Positions 26,532 through 35,891 of a DNA stretch of 60,840 nt are shown in pieces (the first letter of the stretch is position 1; each line of letters starts with the position of its first letter). The stretch comes from Bacteroidota bacterium (GTDB lineage Bacteria > Bacteroidota > Bacteroidia > Bacteroidales > VadinHA17), in contig DSCJ01000107.1 in assembly GCA_011049175.1 (NCBI GenBank), positions 1 to 60,840 of the forward strand, given 5' to 3'. The position numbers and the translations under genes were made by a program. The notes beneath the pieces were generated by a model that did no database searches, was not told the DNA's origin, and worked only from the letters and a program-made list of their open reading frames with translations.

Positions 26532-28514
26532 ATGAAAAAAGCTCTGGTATTTCTGTTATCCTGTCTATTATTTTCCTCCACATTCGCACAGGAAGTCAAT
26601 TTCAAGGAAACCTTCCTTGACGGGGATTATTTCTTGTTATACGAAGAATATGCCGATGCCCTGCCCTTCTTTCTTGAACTATATGAAATAGATCAAGACA
26701 ATGCCAACATCTGTTACCGGATTGGCATGTGTTATATCAATATGCCGGGACAAAAAGAGAAAGCCATTCCCTATCTGGAGAAAGCCGTTAAAAATACCAC
26801 CTCAAGTTACAGAGAAGGGAATTACAGGGAAGACAGAGCCCCCCTGGAGGCCTATTATTATCTGGGAGCCGCCTACCGGATACAGGAACGATTTGATGAA
26901 GCCTGCCAGATTTTTGACCAGTATCTGTCATTAATAGAAAACGGAGATACCATTAACCGCAATTTTATCCTACAACAGATCAATGCATGCGAGAACGCCA
27001 GAGAATATATGAAAGATCCCGTCCCCTTCGATGCAGTAAATCTGGGTCCACCCATAAATGATCAGTTTCCCAATTTCAAACCGGTTACCACACCCGATGA
27101 AGAAACCCTGATATTCGTTACCGGCCTGAAATTTTATGATGCGATATTTTATACCGAAAAATCTGGCACCCAGTGGAGCGATCCGGTCAATCTCAGCCCG
27201 GAAATCCTTTCAGACGGGGACATGTATCCCACATGCCTTTCATCAGACGGGAAACAATTGTTACTTTCCAAAGACGACGATTTCAACAGCGATATTTACC
27301 TCAGCCGGAAAATAGACGGAGAATGGCAACCGGCAGAAAAACTCGGGAAGAATATCAATACCAAATACTGGGAAAACCATGCCTGCGTTTCTGAGGACGG
27401 GTCTGTTCTGATTTTTGCCAGCAACAAACCCGGAGGATACGGCGGTTTTGATCTGTATCTTTCCCGCTGGGATGAAACCATCGGCGACTGGGGCCCCGCT
27501 GAAAATATGGGGCCTGCAATCAATACCCCTTTCAATGAAGAAACCCCCTTCCTGGTGAATAACGGAAAAACCATTTATTTCAGTTCCCAGGGGCACGAAA
27601 CCATGGGAGGCTACGATGTTTTTACTTCCTCCCTTCGCGATGACGGGAACTGGAGCACACCGGTCAACCTGGGTTATCCCATTAACACCTCCGACGAGGA
27701 TCTTTTCTTCATGCCAGTGAATGACGGTATAAACGCCTACTTCGCCAGATATACCGAAGATGGTTACGGGCAGGAAGACATTTACCGATATGAGATTTAT
27801 TCTGATAATAACCCAAGACCCGTATTAATAACCGGAAAAGTAACCCTTGAGGATAAGACCGTAACGGAAGCAACCGAAATAAAGGTTAATATATCCGGCC
27901 CCTCAGGTACTCAGCCCTCAACCCTGCCGGTCGATCCTTCAACCGGCGTATATCACTACACCAGCAAGGTGCCAGGCACCTATACCCTCACATTCGAGTG
28001 TGAAGGTTACGAACCCCTTGTCAGGGAAGCTCATCTTCCATCCGATTATTCTCTTTCGGAAGTAATGGTAGACGCCACACTGGTTGCGGTTCCCCCCGAA
28101 ATCATTACCCTGAAACATATCTATTTCGCTTTTGACAGGGCAACCATCACCACAGAAGAAAAGGTTAAACTTGACGAACTGGTAAAAATCCTGGAGGAAC
28201 ACGCCAGATTGAATATTGAAATTATCGGCCATACCGATGCCATTGGTCCGGCTGCATACAATCAGAAACTTTCCGAACGCCGTGCAGGTGCCGTACGTGA
28301 TTACCTCATATCAAAAGGGATTGGGAAGGCGAGGATCAGCATATCGGGAGAAGGTGAAAACAACCCGATAGCCCGAAACCGGTACGAAAACGGTACCGAT
28401 TGTCCCGAGGGACGGGCACTGAACAGAAGGGCAGAAATTCGTGTTCCTGAATCAGGTGATCTGATCATGGAATACGAACCGATCGAAATGCCGGACGATA
28501 TCAAAATCCGGTAA
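26532..28514 (+). CDS. PD40 array protein B: OmpA family, PorE-like
   Basis: A 660-residue protein with a signal peptide (cleavage after TFAQ, about residue 19) and TPR-like helices (about 25-160; CYINMPGQKEKAIPYLEKA). PD40 strands follow (about 170-420; FASNKPGGYGGFDLYLSR, GGYDVFTSS), then a carboxypeptidase-regulatory-like beta domain (about 435-520) and an OmpA-C peptidoglycan-binding domain (about 530-645; IYFAFDRATITTEEK, IEIIGHTDAIGPAAYN, LSERRAGAVRDYL, NRRAEIRV). This is the architecture of PorE, the peptidoglycan-bound T9SS protein of Porphyromonas, and of many gliding-related paralogues. It is co-transcribed with gene C, 7 bp away. Confidence 0.9.
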   Translation: MKKALVFLLSCLLFSSTFAQEVNFKETFLDGDYFLLYEEYADALPFFLELYEIDQDNANICYRIGMCYINMPGQKEKAIPYLEKAVKNTTSSYREGNYREDRAPLEAYYYLGAAYRIQERFDEACQIFDQYLSLIENGDTINRNFILQQINACENAREYMKDPVPFDAVNLGPPINDQFPNFKPVTTPDEETLIFVTGLKFYDAIFYTEKSGTQWSDPVNLSPEILSDGDMYPTCLSSDGKQLLLSKDDDFNSDIYLSRKIDGEWQPAEKLGKNINTKYWENHACVSEDGSVLIFASNKPGGYGGFDLYLSRWDETIGDWGPAENMGPAINTPFNEETPFLVNNGKTIYFSSQGHETMGGYDVFTSSLRDDGNWSTPVNLGYPINTSDEDLFFMPVNDGINAYFARYTEDGYGQEDIYRYEIYSDNNPRPVLITGKVTLEDKTVTEATEIKVNISGPSGTQPSTLPVDPSTGVYHYTSKVPGTYTLTFECEGYEPLVREAHLPSDYSLSEVMVDATLVAVPPEIITLKHIYFAFDRATITTEEKVKLDELVKILEEHARLNIEIIGHTDAIGPAAYNQKLSERRAGAVRDYLISKGIGKARISISGEGENNPIARNRYENGTDCPEGRALNRRAEIRVPESGDLIMEYEPIEMPDDIKIR

Positions 28515-28521
28515 CGTATCC

Positions 28522-30486
28522 ATGAGCTGTTGCAACGAAATGTCTAAAAAAACACCCGGGTTGAAAATGACCGGAGTCATCCTCCTCCTTTCCTGGTCAT
28601 TCGCAACAGCACAGTCGGGTAAGGATTACCAGAAAACCTTCTATGAGGGGAATTTTCATTACCTCTACGAAGAATATGAAATGGCCTTACCCTATTTTTC
28701 CGGGCTGGTTGAGAAGCATCCCGATAATGCCAACCTGAATTATAAAACCGGGATTTGCCTGCTACATATTCCGGGTTACGAATCCCTGGCCGTTCCTTAT
28801 CTTGAAAAGGCTACAAACCGTGTGAAAAAACGTTACAGGGATGACTCCCACAGAGAAATGTCAGCACCGCGCGAGGCATTTCTGTATCTGGGGATAGCCT
28901 GCAGGATAAACGGAAATCTCGATGCCGCCCTGGAACATTTTGCCAGGTACCGGAGATGGTTCGGACAGGATGATCCGGAAACAAAAGAAGCCGAACGGCA
29001 GATAAAAATGTGTGAAACCGCAAAAAGATTTTATTCTGCTCCGGTTTCTGAACCTCCTGTTGAAATCCCCGTAATAAATACCGGCATCTATGTTTATAAT
29101 CCCTGTCTGGCCCCCGATGGTTCGGCTTTGGCATTTATGCACCGGAAGGATTATTACCGGGCTGTGATGCTTTCGGAAAAATACGACGGCAGCTGGCATG
29201 AACCCCGGAACATCACTGCTTCCATTGAATCTGACGGATATTTTGAATGTGTATCCCTTTCAGGAAACGGAAAGGTGCTTTTCCTGACCAGACAACAGAA
29301 TGAGCAGTACGACCTGTATTATTCCAGGTATAAAGAGGGGCGCTGGAGCCCTGTCAGACCTCTCGAGGGGGTGAATACACGGTGGAATGAAACTGCCGCA
29401 TTCCTGACAGATGACGAAAATACCCTGTATTTCTCCAGCGACAGACCGGGGGGATATGGAGGATTGGATCTGTACGCAGCGCAGCTGGATGAAGAATTTG
29501 TGGTTGCCGGCCTGCAATTGCTGGACAATCAGATCAACACACCCTACGACGAAACCTCGCCTTACCTGAAGCATCCCGATACTCTGTTTTTTGCCTCCGA
29601 TGGACACATAACCATGGGCGGGCTTGATATTGTCCGTTCCATCAGATCCGGAGATACCTGGACGGTTCCGCAAAACCCCGGGTATCCTGTCAATTCAACC
29701 CTGAACGACCGGGCCTTCTCTCCTGCCCCTGGTGATGCTGATTTTATTCTGACAAGGCACAAAGAACCCGGAACGAGCCAGTTAGCATGGTTCATGCCGA
29801 CCCACACATTTCAACCTGCCCAGGTTGTGGTTTCAGGGAATGTACATGTTACCAGCCCCACCGGCAGGGTTTCTCCCCTTGAAACCACGCTGACACTAAC
29901 CAGCGTGGAAAAAGGCGACACCCTTCTGGTAACAACGGATAGTACAGGCCATTTTATATTCCACCTCCCCCCGGACATATATGAAATAACCCTGCAGGAC
30001 AGCAGTTTAGAATCATTTACTCAACGGTTTCATATCACCGACAGGGAAGAAAGCCATTCCCTCGACATTTCCGTCAGGGAAAAAATCAGCGAAACCATCA
30101 CACTAAGAAATATTTATTTCGGTTTCGACAGATATGATCCGCTCCCTTCATCGGAAAGCGCCCTCAGAGAGCTGGCCACAATACTGGAACAGTTACCCGA
30201 TTTAAAAATTGAGATCCGGGGCCATACCGATGCCATTGGAACGGAAGATTACAATTTACGATTGTCGGAACGCCGGGCACTGTCGGTTAAAAACTACCTG
30301 GTAAAGCAGGGCGTTCTGCAAAACAGACTGGTAATCAAACCGCTCGGAGAATGTTGCCCCATTGCTCCAAACCACCTGCCCGACGGATCGGACAACCCGG
30401 AAGGAAGGAAATTCAACCGCAGAGTGGATTTTGCCGTTACGGAAAATAAATACCCCTTTAGTCAATCGGAAAAACCTGTCTTTTAG
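28522..30486 (+). CDS. PD40 array protein C: second OmpA family, PorE-like
   Basis: A 654-residue paralogue of B with the same order: signal peptide (cleavage near ATAQ, about residue 31), TPR-like helices, PD40 strands (LYFSSDRPGGYGGLDLYAAQ, GHITMGGLDIVRS), a regulatory-like beta domain (about 430-510), and OmpA-C (IYFGFDRYDPLP, IEIRGHTDAIGTEDYN, LSERRALSVKNYL, NRRVDFAV). The PD40 blades are shorter and more diverged than in B. The start may be at 28540 (MSKKTPGLK). Two OmpA proteins in tandem would give two peptidoglycan anchors in the same unit. No PorP partner lies beside them. Confidence 0.88.
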   Translation: MSCCNEMSKKTPGLKMTGVILLLSWSFATAQSGKDYQKTFYEGNFHYLYEEYEMALPYFSGLVEKHPDNANLNYKTGICLLHIPGYESLAVPYLEKATNRVKKRYRDDSHREMSAPREAFLYLGIACRINGNLDAALEHFARYRRWFGQDDPETKEAERQIKMCETAKRFYSAPVSEPPVEIPVINTGIYVYNPCLAPDGSALAFMHRKDYYRAVMLSEKYDGSWHEPRNITASIESDGYFECVSLSGNGKVLFLTRQQNEQYDLYYSRYKEGRWSPVRPLEGVNTRWNETAAFLTDDENTLYFSSDRPGGYGGLDLYAAQLDEEFVVAGLQLLDNQINTPYDETSPYLKHPDTLFFASDGHITMGGLDIVRSIRSGDTWTVPQNPGYPVNSTLNDRAFSPAPGDADFILTRHKEPGTSQLAWFMPTHTFQPAQVVVSGNVHVTSPTGRVSPLETTLTLTSVEKGDTLLVTTDSTGHFIFHLPPDIYEITLQDSSLESFTQRFHITDREESHSLDISVREKISETITLRNIYFGFDRYDPLPSSESALRELATILEQLPDLKIEIRGHTDAIGTEDYNLRLSERRALSVKNYLVKQGVLQNRLVIKPLGECCPIAPNHLPDGSDNPEGRKFNRRVDFAVTENKYPFSQSEKPVF

Positions 30487-30605
30487 GCAACAATATTCCC
30501 GCCGGGCTGATCAGTACACACCAACCTGTGTGAAGCATGGTTCGTAATACAAGATTTTTTATTATCTTTCTTTTCTGTTCAAGAGGCTGGCTAAAATTAC
30601 TTCAA

Positions 30606-32075
30606 ATGAGAAATGTCCTTTTCCTTTTTAGTTTACTGTTATTCTGCACTCCTGCCGTGGCACAGGATGATCAGAGCCCGGAAGAATTGCTTGATAACGG
30701 GTTCTTCTTTTTCCAGGAAGAAGATTATGAAGAAGCTATTTATTATCTGCTGCGGCTCGAAGATACACCCTATTTCAATGCCAATGTACATTTCAGGATC
30801 GGAATGTGTTATTTACACATTCCCGGAGAAGAATACAAAGCCATCCCCTACTTTGAGAAAGCGCTCGAGAATCTTACCGGAAAATACTCGGCAAGATCCA
30901 CAAAAGAAAAAAAAGCTCCCTACCATACCTGGTTTTACCTGGGCAGGGCATACCGGATCAATAACGAACTGGAAAAAGCCCTGGATGCTTTTTATGCTTT
31001 CAGGGAAGTTCCGGGCTTTGACAGGAATTACAATATCGGAATTGTGGAAAACGAAATCCGTGCCTGTGAAATAGCAAAAATCATAAAGGATATTCCCCTG
31101 AATGTGAACATCGTAAACCTGGGGTCGCCTGTCAATGATGCCTCGGACAATTACCACCCTGTCATTTCTGCCGATGAACAGACAATGGTATACATGACTG
31201 ATTTAAAGTTTTATAATGCCATCTTTATGAGTAAAAAACTGGCCGGCATATGGACTGAACCCGTTAATATTACCCCACAGGTAGAATCGGACGGGGATGC
31301 CATCCCGGTATGGATTTCACCGGAAGGAAATAAATTGCTTCTCATAAAAGGCACAGGGAATAAACGTGATATCTACATCAGCACCTACAGTGCCGGATCC
31401 TGGTCCAGAATGGAGCCTTTTCCGGGTCCGGTTAATTCGAACCGGGCTGAATCCTTTGCTTCCCTGTCAACCGATGAAAAAACCCTTTATTTTTCAAGTA
31501 ACCGGAGAGGAGGAATGGGCGGATTCGACATTTACCGCTCAGTACTTGACCAGTCCGGACAGTGGTCGGAACCGGAAAATCTGGGAGATGTGATAAACAC
31601 CCCCTTCAACGAGGCCTGTCCACATCTGTCAGAAGACGGGAACACACTGTATTTTGCATCGGAGGGACATTACAACATGGGGGGATACGATATTTTTTAT
31701 TCCACCAGGGAGCCGCCAGGGCAATGGCAAGATCCGATAAATATCGGATACCCGGTTAATACCACTTCCAATGAAACCTTTTTCTATCCCGCCAGGAACG
31801 GTAAGTTCGTGTATCTTTCCAGAAATATGCCGGAGGGATTCGGGCAGCAGGATATTTACCGCATTGAAATTATACCGGAAGAAACCCCCGGTATTGAAAC
31901 GGTTTCAGGAAAACTGGATGCAACATGGGACTGTAAAACACCCTTTATCATCAGGCTGGTAGACAGGAATACGGAAGAAATACTGACCGAAATCATTATT
32001 GATCCTGAATCAAAGAAAATTAGCTACAAATCAAGTAGTAAAAATCTGAAAGTACTTATTGAAAAAAACAATTGA
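30606..32075 (+). CDS. PD40 array protein D: TPR-PD40 without C-terminal anchor
   Basis: A 489-residue paralogue. The signal peptide begins at the ATG at 30606 (MRNVLFLFSLLLFCTPAVAQ), and an earlier in-frame start would spoil it. TPR-like helices (CYLHIPGEEYKAIPYFEKA) and PD40 strands (LYFSSNRRGGMGGFDIYRS, GHYNMGGYDIFYSTR, GYPVNTTSNETFF) are complete. The following beta domain is cut to about 50 residues and the protein ends in a Ser/Lys tail with no OmpA, SPOR or membrane helix. Either it is a soluble periplasmic form or a truncation. The following 38 bases are AT-rich and hold the promoter-like box of gene E. Confidence 0.85.
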   Translation: MRNVLFLFSLLLFCTPAVAQDDQSPEELLDNGFFFFQEEDYEEAIYYLLRLEDTPYFNANVHFRIGMCYLHIPGEEYKAIPYFEKALENLTGKYSARSTKEKKAPYHTWFYLGRAYRINNELEKALDAFYAFREVPGFDRNYNIGIVENEIRACEIAKIIKDIPLNVNIVNLGSPVNDASDNYHPVISADEQTMVYMTDLKFYNAIFMSKKLAGIWTEPVNITPQVESDGDAIPVWISPEGNKLLLIKGTGNKRDIYISTYSAGSWSRMEPFPGPVNSNRAESFASLSTDEKTLYFSSNRRGGMGGFDIYRSVLDQSGQWSEPENLGDVINTPFNEACPHLSEDGNTLYFASEGHYNMGGYDIFYSTREPPGQWQDPINIGYPVNTTSNETFFYPARNGKFVYLSRNMPEGFGQQDIYRIEIIPEETPGIETVSGKLDATWDCKTPFIIRLVDRNTEEILTEIIIDPESKKISYKSSSKNLKVLIEKNN

Positions 32076-32088
32076 ATTTTTAGATTTG
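32059..32088 (+). promoter_or_regulatory. Promoter-like boxes before PD40 gene E
   Basis: TTG (32059-32061), 19 bp, then TAGATTTG (32081-32088), a perfect TAnnTTTG 33 nt before the ATG at 32114. The -33 part overlaps the end of gene D. Gene E may have a second, separate transcript. Confidence 0.45.
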
Positions 32089-32113
32089 TCAATATGTTAA
32101 TAGCACATGCCTC

Positions 32114-34036
32114 ATGCATAAAAGCCTGATATTTCTGTGCTGCTTATTTCTGCCGGGAACGATCACAGGCCAGACAAGGTCTGAAATGCGTGAGATTTTC
32201 GTCGAGGCCGAATCACATTACCTTTACCGGGAATATGAAGATGCCATATTGCTTTATCTTCTGCTGGAAGATGATGATAACGCCAATATCCTGTACAAGA
32301 TCGGGGTATGTTACCTGCATATTCCCAACGAAAAGGAAAAGGCCATTCCATACCTCGAAAAAGCAGTGAAAAATGCATCCTACGATGCCCGGGATCATCT
32401 TCCTGCCGAAACCCGTGCTCCGCTCGATGCTTATTTCTATCTGGGCAATGCCTACAGGATCAACAATCAGCTCGATAAAGCCATCGCCACATACCAGCAC
32501 TTCAGGGAACTGATCAGGCAGAACAATCCCATGGAAAATGATGAATTCATTAACCAACAGATCAGGGCATGTGAAATAGCAAAAGAACTGAAAAGGAATC
32601 CTGTCAGTTATATCCCCCAAAATCTGGGTAGCCAGGTCAATGTGGTATCCCTGAATATTCATCCGGCCGTATCGGGCAATGAAAATACCCTGGTATTTAC
32701 TGCCAAGTACGGGGATGAGGATGTCCTTTATCAAAGTACCCGTACCACGGGCGGGACATGGAAGCCGGCGGAAGACATCACCCGCCAGGTCCACTCCGGC
32801 CGGGACGGAATGTCCTCTTCCCTTTCATCTGACGGAACGGAACTGTATCTGTATAAATCCGATATGGAAGACGGGAATATTTATGTCAGTTTTAAAAACG
32901 ATGGAGAATGGACCCGGGCCCGAAAGATGAACCGGAACATTAACACCCGTTATTACGAATCGCATGCCTGTATCTCAAGCGATGGAAATACTCTGTATTT
33001 TACCAGCAACCGGCCTGGGGGAAGGGGAGAACTGGACATATATTTTTCAAAAAGGGACAAACGCGGTAACTGGGGACCTGCGGAAAATATAGGAAATAAT
33101 ATCAATACCCCCTTCAATGAGAATTATCCCTTTATTACAGAAAATGATTCACTGCTGTATTTTTCTTCGGAAGGCCATTACAACATGGGTGGATATGACA
33201 TATTCTACTCTCAGCGAATGCCAGATGGATCCTGGAGCAAGCCCGTGAATATAGGATATCCCCTGAATACCACCGACGATGACCTGTTTTTCAATCCGGT
33301 GGAAAACGGCAAAGCCGCCTATATTTCCATGCTTGACGGTTACAAGGAAATAAACCTGTACCGAATTGAGATCCTTCCTGCGGGAACTACCCGTGACTTC
33401 ACAATCAGGGGGCAATTGTCACTGGCCGACACCACCCGGGAGTTCGGCAGGGATTTTCAGATCATCATGATCGACAGGGAATTGATGGATACGGTAGATG
33501 TGGGATTCCCGAACCGGCAATCGGGACAATACTCTTTCATCACCAAATCAGGCAATTATGACCTGATTTATACCGGAAACGGATACCTTCCCCATCAGGA
33601 AGAAATACAGATCGATGAATATGCCCGAAAATCGGAATTTGTTATTGATGTGGAACTAAGCCCTGCAGAACCTTCCATAAAACCCGTCAGGCAAAAATGG
33701 CTGAAAGACAGCATCGATATCAGCCAGGCCAGGCCGCTCGATTCGGCAATGGTCATTACAGACCTTGACATCCAGGACCTTGAAACCATTGATCAGGAAA
33801 GGGACGTGTTGTATTATACCATTCAGTTAATGGCATTGAAAGTCCGGCCGGTGGATGTTTCCTATTTCGCCCCCCTTGAAAATGTACGGGTCATTCTGGG
33901 GAAAGACGGCTTTTACCGGTATACCTACGGCGAATTTGACACCATAGAAGAAGCGGAAAAAGTAAGGCAGCAACTGGTTGATGAAGGCTATCATGAAGAT
34001 CTGTGGGTGAAAAAAGTTTACCAGGATTCGGAATAA
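32114..34036 (+). CDS. PD40 array protein E: TPR-PD40 with C-terminal SPOR-like domain
   Basis: A 640-residue paralogue with signal peptide (LFLPGTITGQ), TPR-like helices (CYLHIPNEKEKAIPYLEKA), PD40 strands (LYFTSNRPGGRGELDIYFSK, GHYNMGGYDIFYSQ, GYPLNTTDDDLFF) and a shortened beta domain. The last 80 or so residues look like a SPOR domain: YYTIQLMALKVRPVDVSYF, then LGKDGFYRYTYGEFDTIEEA, EKVRQQLVDEGY and DLWVKKV, the usual beta-alpha-beta pattern of SPOR. SPOR domains bind denuded septal glycan strands. The rest resembles the other four proteins. The SPOR call is by pattern only. Confidence 0.85.
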   Translation: MHKSLIFLCCLFLPGTITGQTRSEMREIFVEAESHYLYREYEDAILLYLLLEDDDNANILYKIGVCYLHIPNEKEKAIPYLEKAVKNASYDARDHLPAETRAPLDAYFYLGNAYRINNQLDKAIATYQHFRELIRQNNPMENDEFINQQIRACEIAKELKRNPVSYIPQNLGSQVNVVSLNIHPAVSGNENTLVFTAKYGDEDVLYQSTRTTGGTWKPAEDITRQVHSGRDGMSSSLSSDGTELYLYKSDMEDGNIYVSFKNDGEWTRARKMNRNINTRYYESHACISSDGNTLYFTSNRPGGRGELDIYFSKRDKRGNWGPAENIGNNINTPFNENYPFITENDSLLYFSSEGHYNMGGYDIFYSQRMPDGSWSKPVNIGYPLNTTDDDLFFNPVENGKAAYISMLDGYKEINLYRIEILPAGTTRDFTIRGQLSLADTTREFGRDFQIIMIDRELMDTVDVGFPNRQSGQYSFITKSGNYDLIYTGNGYLPHQEEIQIDEYARKSEFVIDVELSPAEPSIKPVRQKWLKDSIDISQARPLDSAMVITDLDIQDLETIDQERDVLYYTIQLMALKVRPVDVSYFAPLENVRVILGKDGFYRYTYGEFDTIEEAEKVRQQLVDEGYHEDLWVKKVYQDSE

Positions 34037-34080
34037 CCCCTCCCCGGCAGGGTGCGTCAGGGGAACGATCGCTGCATTTC

Positions 34081-34617
34081 ATGAATACGCTTCTGGAAAA
34101 TAAACGAATCAGACTCAGAGCCATGGAGCCCGAAGACCTGGAAGTACTGTACCTGTGGGAAAATGATCCCCGTCACTGGAAGGTAAGCCAGACCCTCATC
34201 CCCTTTTCAAAATTTACCCTGAAACAGTTCATCAAACAATCCACCAACGACCTGTATACCACCAGGCAATTCAGACTCATGATCATTCGCAGGAACGACG
34301 ACCATCCCCTGGGAGCAATCGATTTGTTCGATTTTGATCCCTACCACAAGCGGGGCGGGGTGGGTATTCTGATACATGACGAAAATGACCGGAACAAGGG
34401 ATATGCTTCCGAAGCTCTCCAATTGTTCAAGGAATACTGTTTCGGGCACCTGAAACTCCACCAACTTTACTGCCATATCGCCACTGACAACCAGGCCAGC
34501 CTGCGTTTGTTCACCGGGAACGGATTCACCGTTATCGGCGAAAAAAAAGAATGGTTGTTCAATGGGAATGGTTATTCCAGCGAGTGGATGCTGCAGTGCA
34601 TCAATCCGTCGTCTTAA
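34081..34617 (+). CDS. GNAT family N-acetyltransferase
   Basis: A 178-residue acetyltransferase of the RimJ/RimL type. It begins MNTLLENKRIRLRAMEPEDL and has YLWENDPRHWKVSQTL, the acetyl-CoA loop in GGVGILIHDENDRNKGYASE, and the C-terminal TDNQASLRLFTGNGF motif. It transfers acetyl groups to amines, protein N-termini or small molecules; the substrate is unknown. I took the ATG at 34081, since the longer reading overlaps PD40 gene E. Its 3' end overlaps the convergent HsdR_N gene by 17 bp. Confidence 0.9.
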   Translation: MNTLLENKRIRLRAMEPEDLEVLYLWENDPRHWKVSQTLIPFSKFTLKQFIKQSTNDLYTTRQFRLMIIRRNDDHPLGAIDLFDFDPYHKRGGVGILIHDENDRNKGYASEALQLFKEYCFGHLKLHQLYCHIATDNQASLRLFTGNGFTVIGEKKEWLFNGNGYSSEWMLQCINPSS

Positions 34618-35062
34618 GCGAATGATAATCGGGTATTTCTTTCAGAAAATTATAGCTGTTCGTCCGGTAATCCATGGCACAGGCATAATGCTTCAATCCG
34701 TTGGTAACCACCAGGTAATCTACCTTTAACTTCAGATTATAAGCAGCCACCTGGTCAAAGGTTTTCTGGCTGATCCTGACCTCCGGAGCCTTGCATTCCA
34801 CAATCATTCGGGGAGTACCTTTTCTGTCGAAAAAAACAACATCACACCGTTTACCCATGCGGTTTATTTCCAGATACATCTCTACCCGGGTTAGCGCGGC
34901 CGGATAATTTTTCTCCCTGATCATGTAACTGACAAAATGCTGCCGAACCCATTCCTCGGGAGTCAGCACCACATACTTCTTCCTTATGGGGTCAAAAATG
35001 TAATCCCTCCCTTCTTTTGATTTTATATTGAAGGAATAAGTTGGTAAATTTAGCCGCTCCAC
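34601..35062 (-). CDS. Small HsdR N-terminal domain protein (orphan)
   Basis: A 153-residue protein matching the HSDR_N_2 family of Bacteroidales: NLPTYSFNIKS, YIFDPIRKKYVVLTPEEWVR, QHFVSYMIREKNYPAALTRV, then the nuclease-like core KRCDVVFFDRKGTPRMIVEC with KAPEVRISQKTFDQVAAYN. The PD-(D/E)XK pattern D...EcKAP is visible. The start is probably GTG at 35062, as family members begin a few residues before LNLPTYSF and no ATG is suitable. It is not part of a restriction system, since no hsdM or hsdS is near. It is divergent from AMP nucleosidase by 54 bp. Role unknown. Confidence 0.82.
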   Translation of the reverse strand: MERLNLPTYSFNIKSKEGRDYIFDPIRKKYVVLTPEEWVRQHFVSYMIREKNYPAALTRVEMYLEINRMGKRCDVVFFDRKGTPRMIVECKAPEVRISQKTFDQVAAYNLKLKVDYLVVTNGLKHYACAMDYRTNSYNFLKEIPDYHSLKTTD

Positions 35063-35116
35063 AAAGTGAGTTGATTGTACAGGAACAAAGGTAAAAAGAA
35101 GATTGAACAATATACT

Positions 35117-35887
35117 ATGAAAACAAAAGCCGAAATCGTCAAGGACTGGCTTCCGCGATATACAGGTATTCCTGTTGAAAATTTCGGGAAATATATCCTG
35201 CTGACCAATTTTATGAATTACATAGAAATGTTTGCAGATATGCACCATTTGCCCATTCCCGACAAAACGGTGAACATGCCAGCCCTAACCGGAAATGGAA
35301 TTACCATGATCCATTTCGGAATGGGAAGTGCCAACGCGGCAACCATTATGGATCTTCTGGGAGCCGTTCAGCCACAGGCGGTTTTGTTTCTTGGAAAATG
35401 CGGGGGATTAAAGAAAAAAAACCAGCTGGGTGATTTTATTCTGCCCATAGCCGCCATTCGTGGAGAAGGAACCTCGGCCGATTATCTGCCCCCGGAGGTT
35501 CCGGCTCTTCCTGCTTTCAGCCTGCAGCGGGCCGTTTCAACCAGCATACGGAACCACCAGCGCGATTACTGGACCGGCACCGTATACACCACAAACCGCC
35601 GGGTATGGGAATATGATCAGAAATTCAAAAAATACCTCAGAAAAACCCGGTGCATGGCCATCGATATGGAGACCGCCACCATTTTTACCGTGGGATTCGC
35701 CAATGAAATTCCCTCAGGCGCATTATTGCTCGTTTCCGATCAACCCATGATCAGCTCCGGCATAAAAACACAGCAAAGCGATAAACTGGTGACTGGAAAA
35801 TTCACCGAAATTCATTTGAAAATTGGCATTGATTCCCTGATGGAAATAAAAAACGAAGGCATGTCGGTAAAACACCTCAGATTCTGA
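35117..35887 (+). CDS. AMP nucleosidase
   Basis: A 256-residue nucleoside phosphorylase-like enzyme of the short Bacteroidota AMP nucleosidase type. It begins MKTKAEIVKDWLPRYTG, has the phosphate/ribose region TMIHFGMGSANAATIMDLLG, then LFLGKCGGLKKKNQLGDFIL, and the purine-binding region CMAIDMETATIFTVGF with SDQPMISSGIK. It should split AMP to adenine and ribose-5-phosphate in purine salvage. The ATG at 35117 gives the family length (near 258). It is 4 bp upstream of holA and co-transcribed with it. Confidence 0.9.
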   Translation: MKTKAEIVKDWLPRYTGIPVENFGKYILLTNFMNYIEMFADMHHLPIPDKTVNMPALTGNGITMIHFGMGSANAATIMDLLGAVQPQAVLFLGKCGGLKKKNQLGDFILPIAAIRGEGTSADYLPPEVPALPAFSLQRAVSTSIRNHQRDYWTGTVYTTNRRVWEYDQKFKKYLRKTRCMAIDMETATIFTVGFANEIPSGALLLVSDQPMISSGIKTQQSDKLVTGKFTEIHLKIGIDSLMEIKNEGMSVKHLRF

Positions 35888-35891
35888 ACCT

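Noticed and set aside
34601-35062. A type I restriction system
   Set aside because: Only the HsdR N-terminal module exists; there is no helicase motor, methylase or specificity gene nearby.
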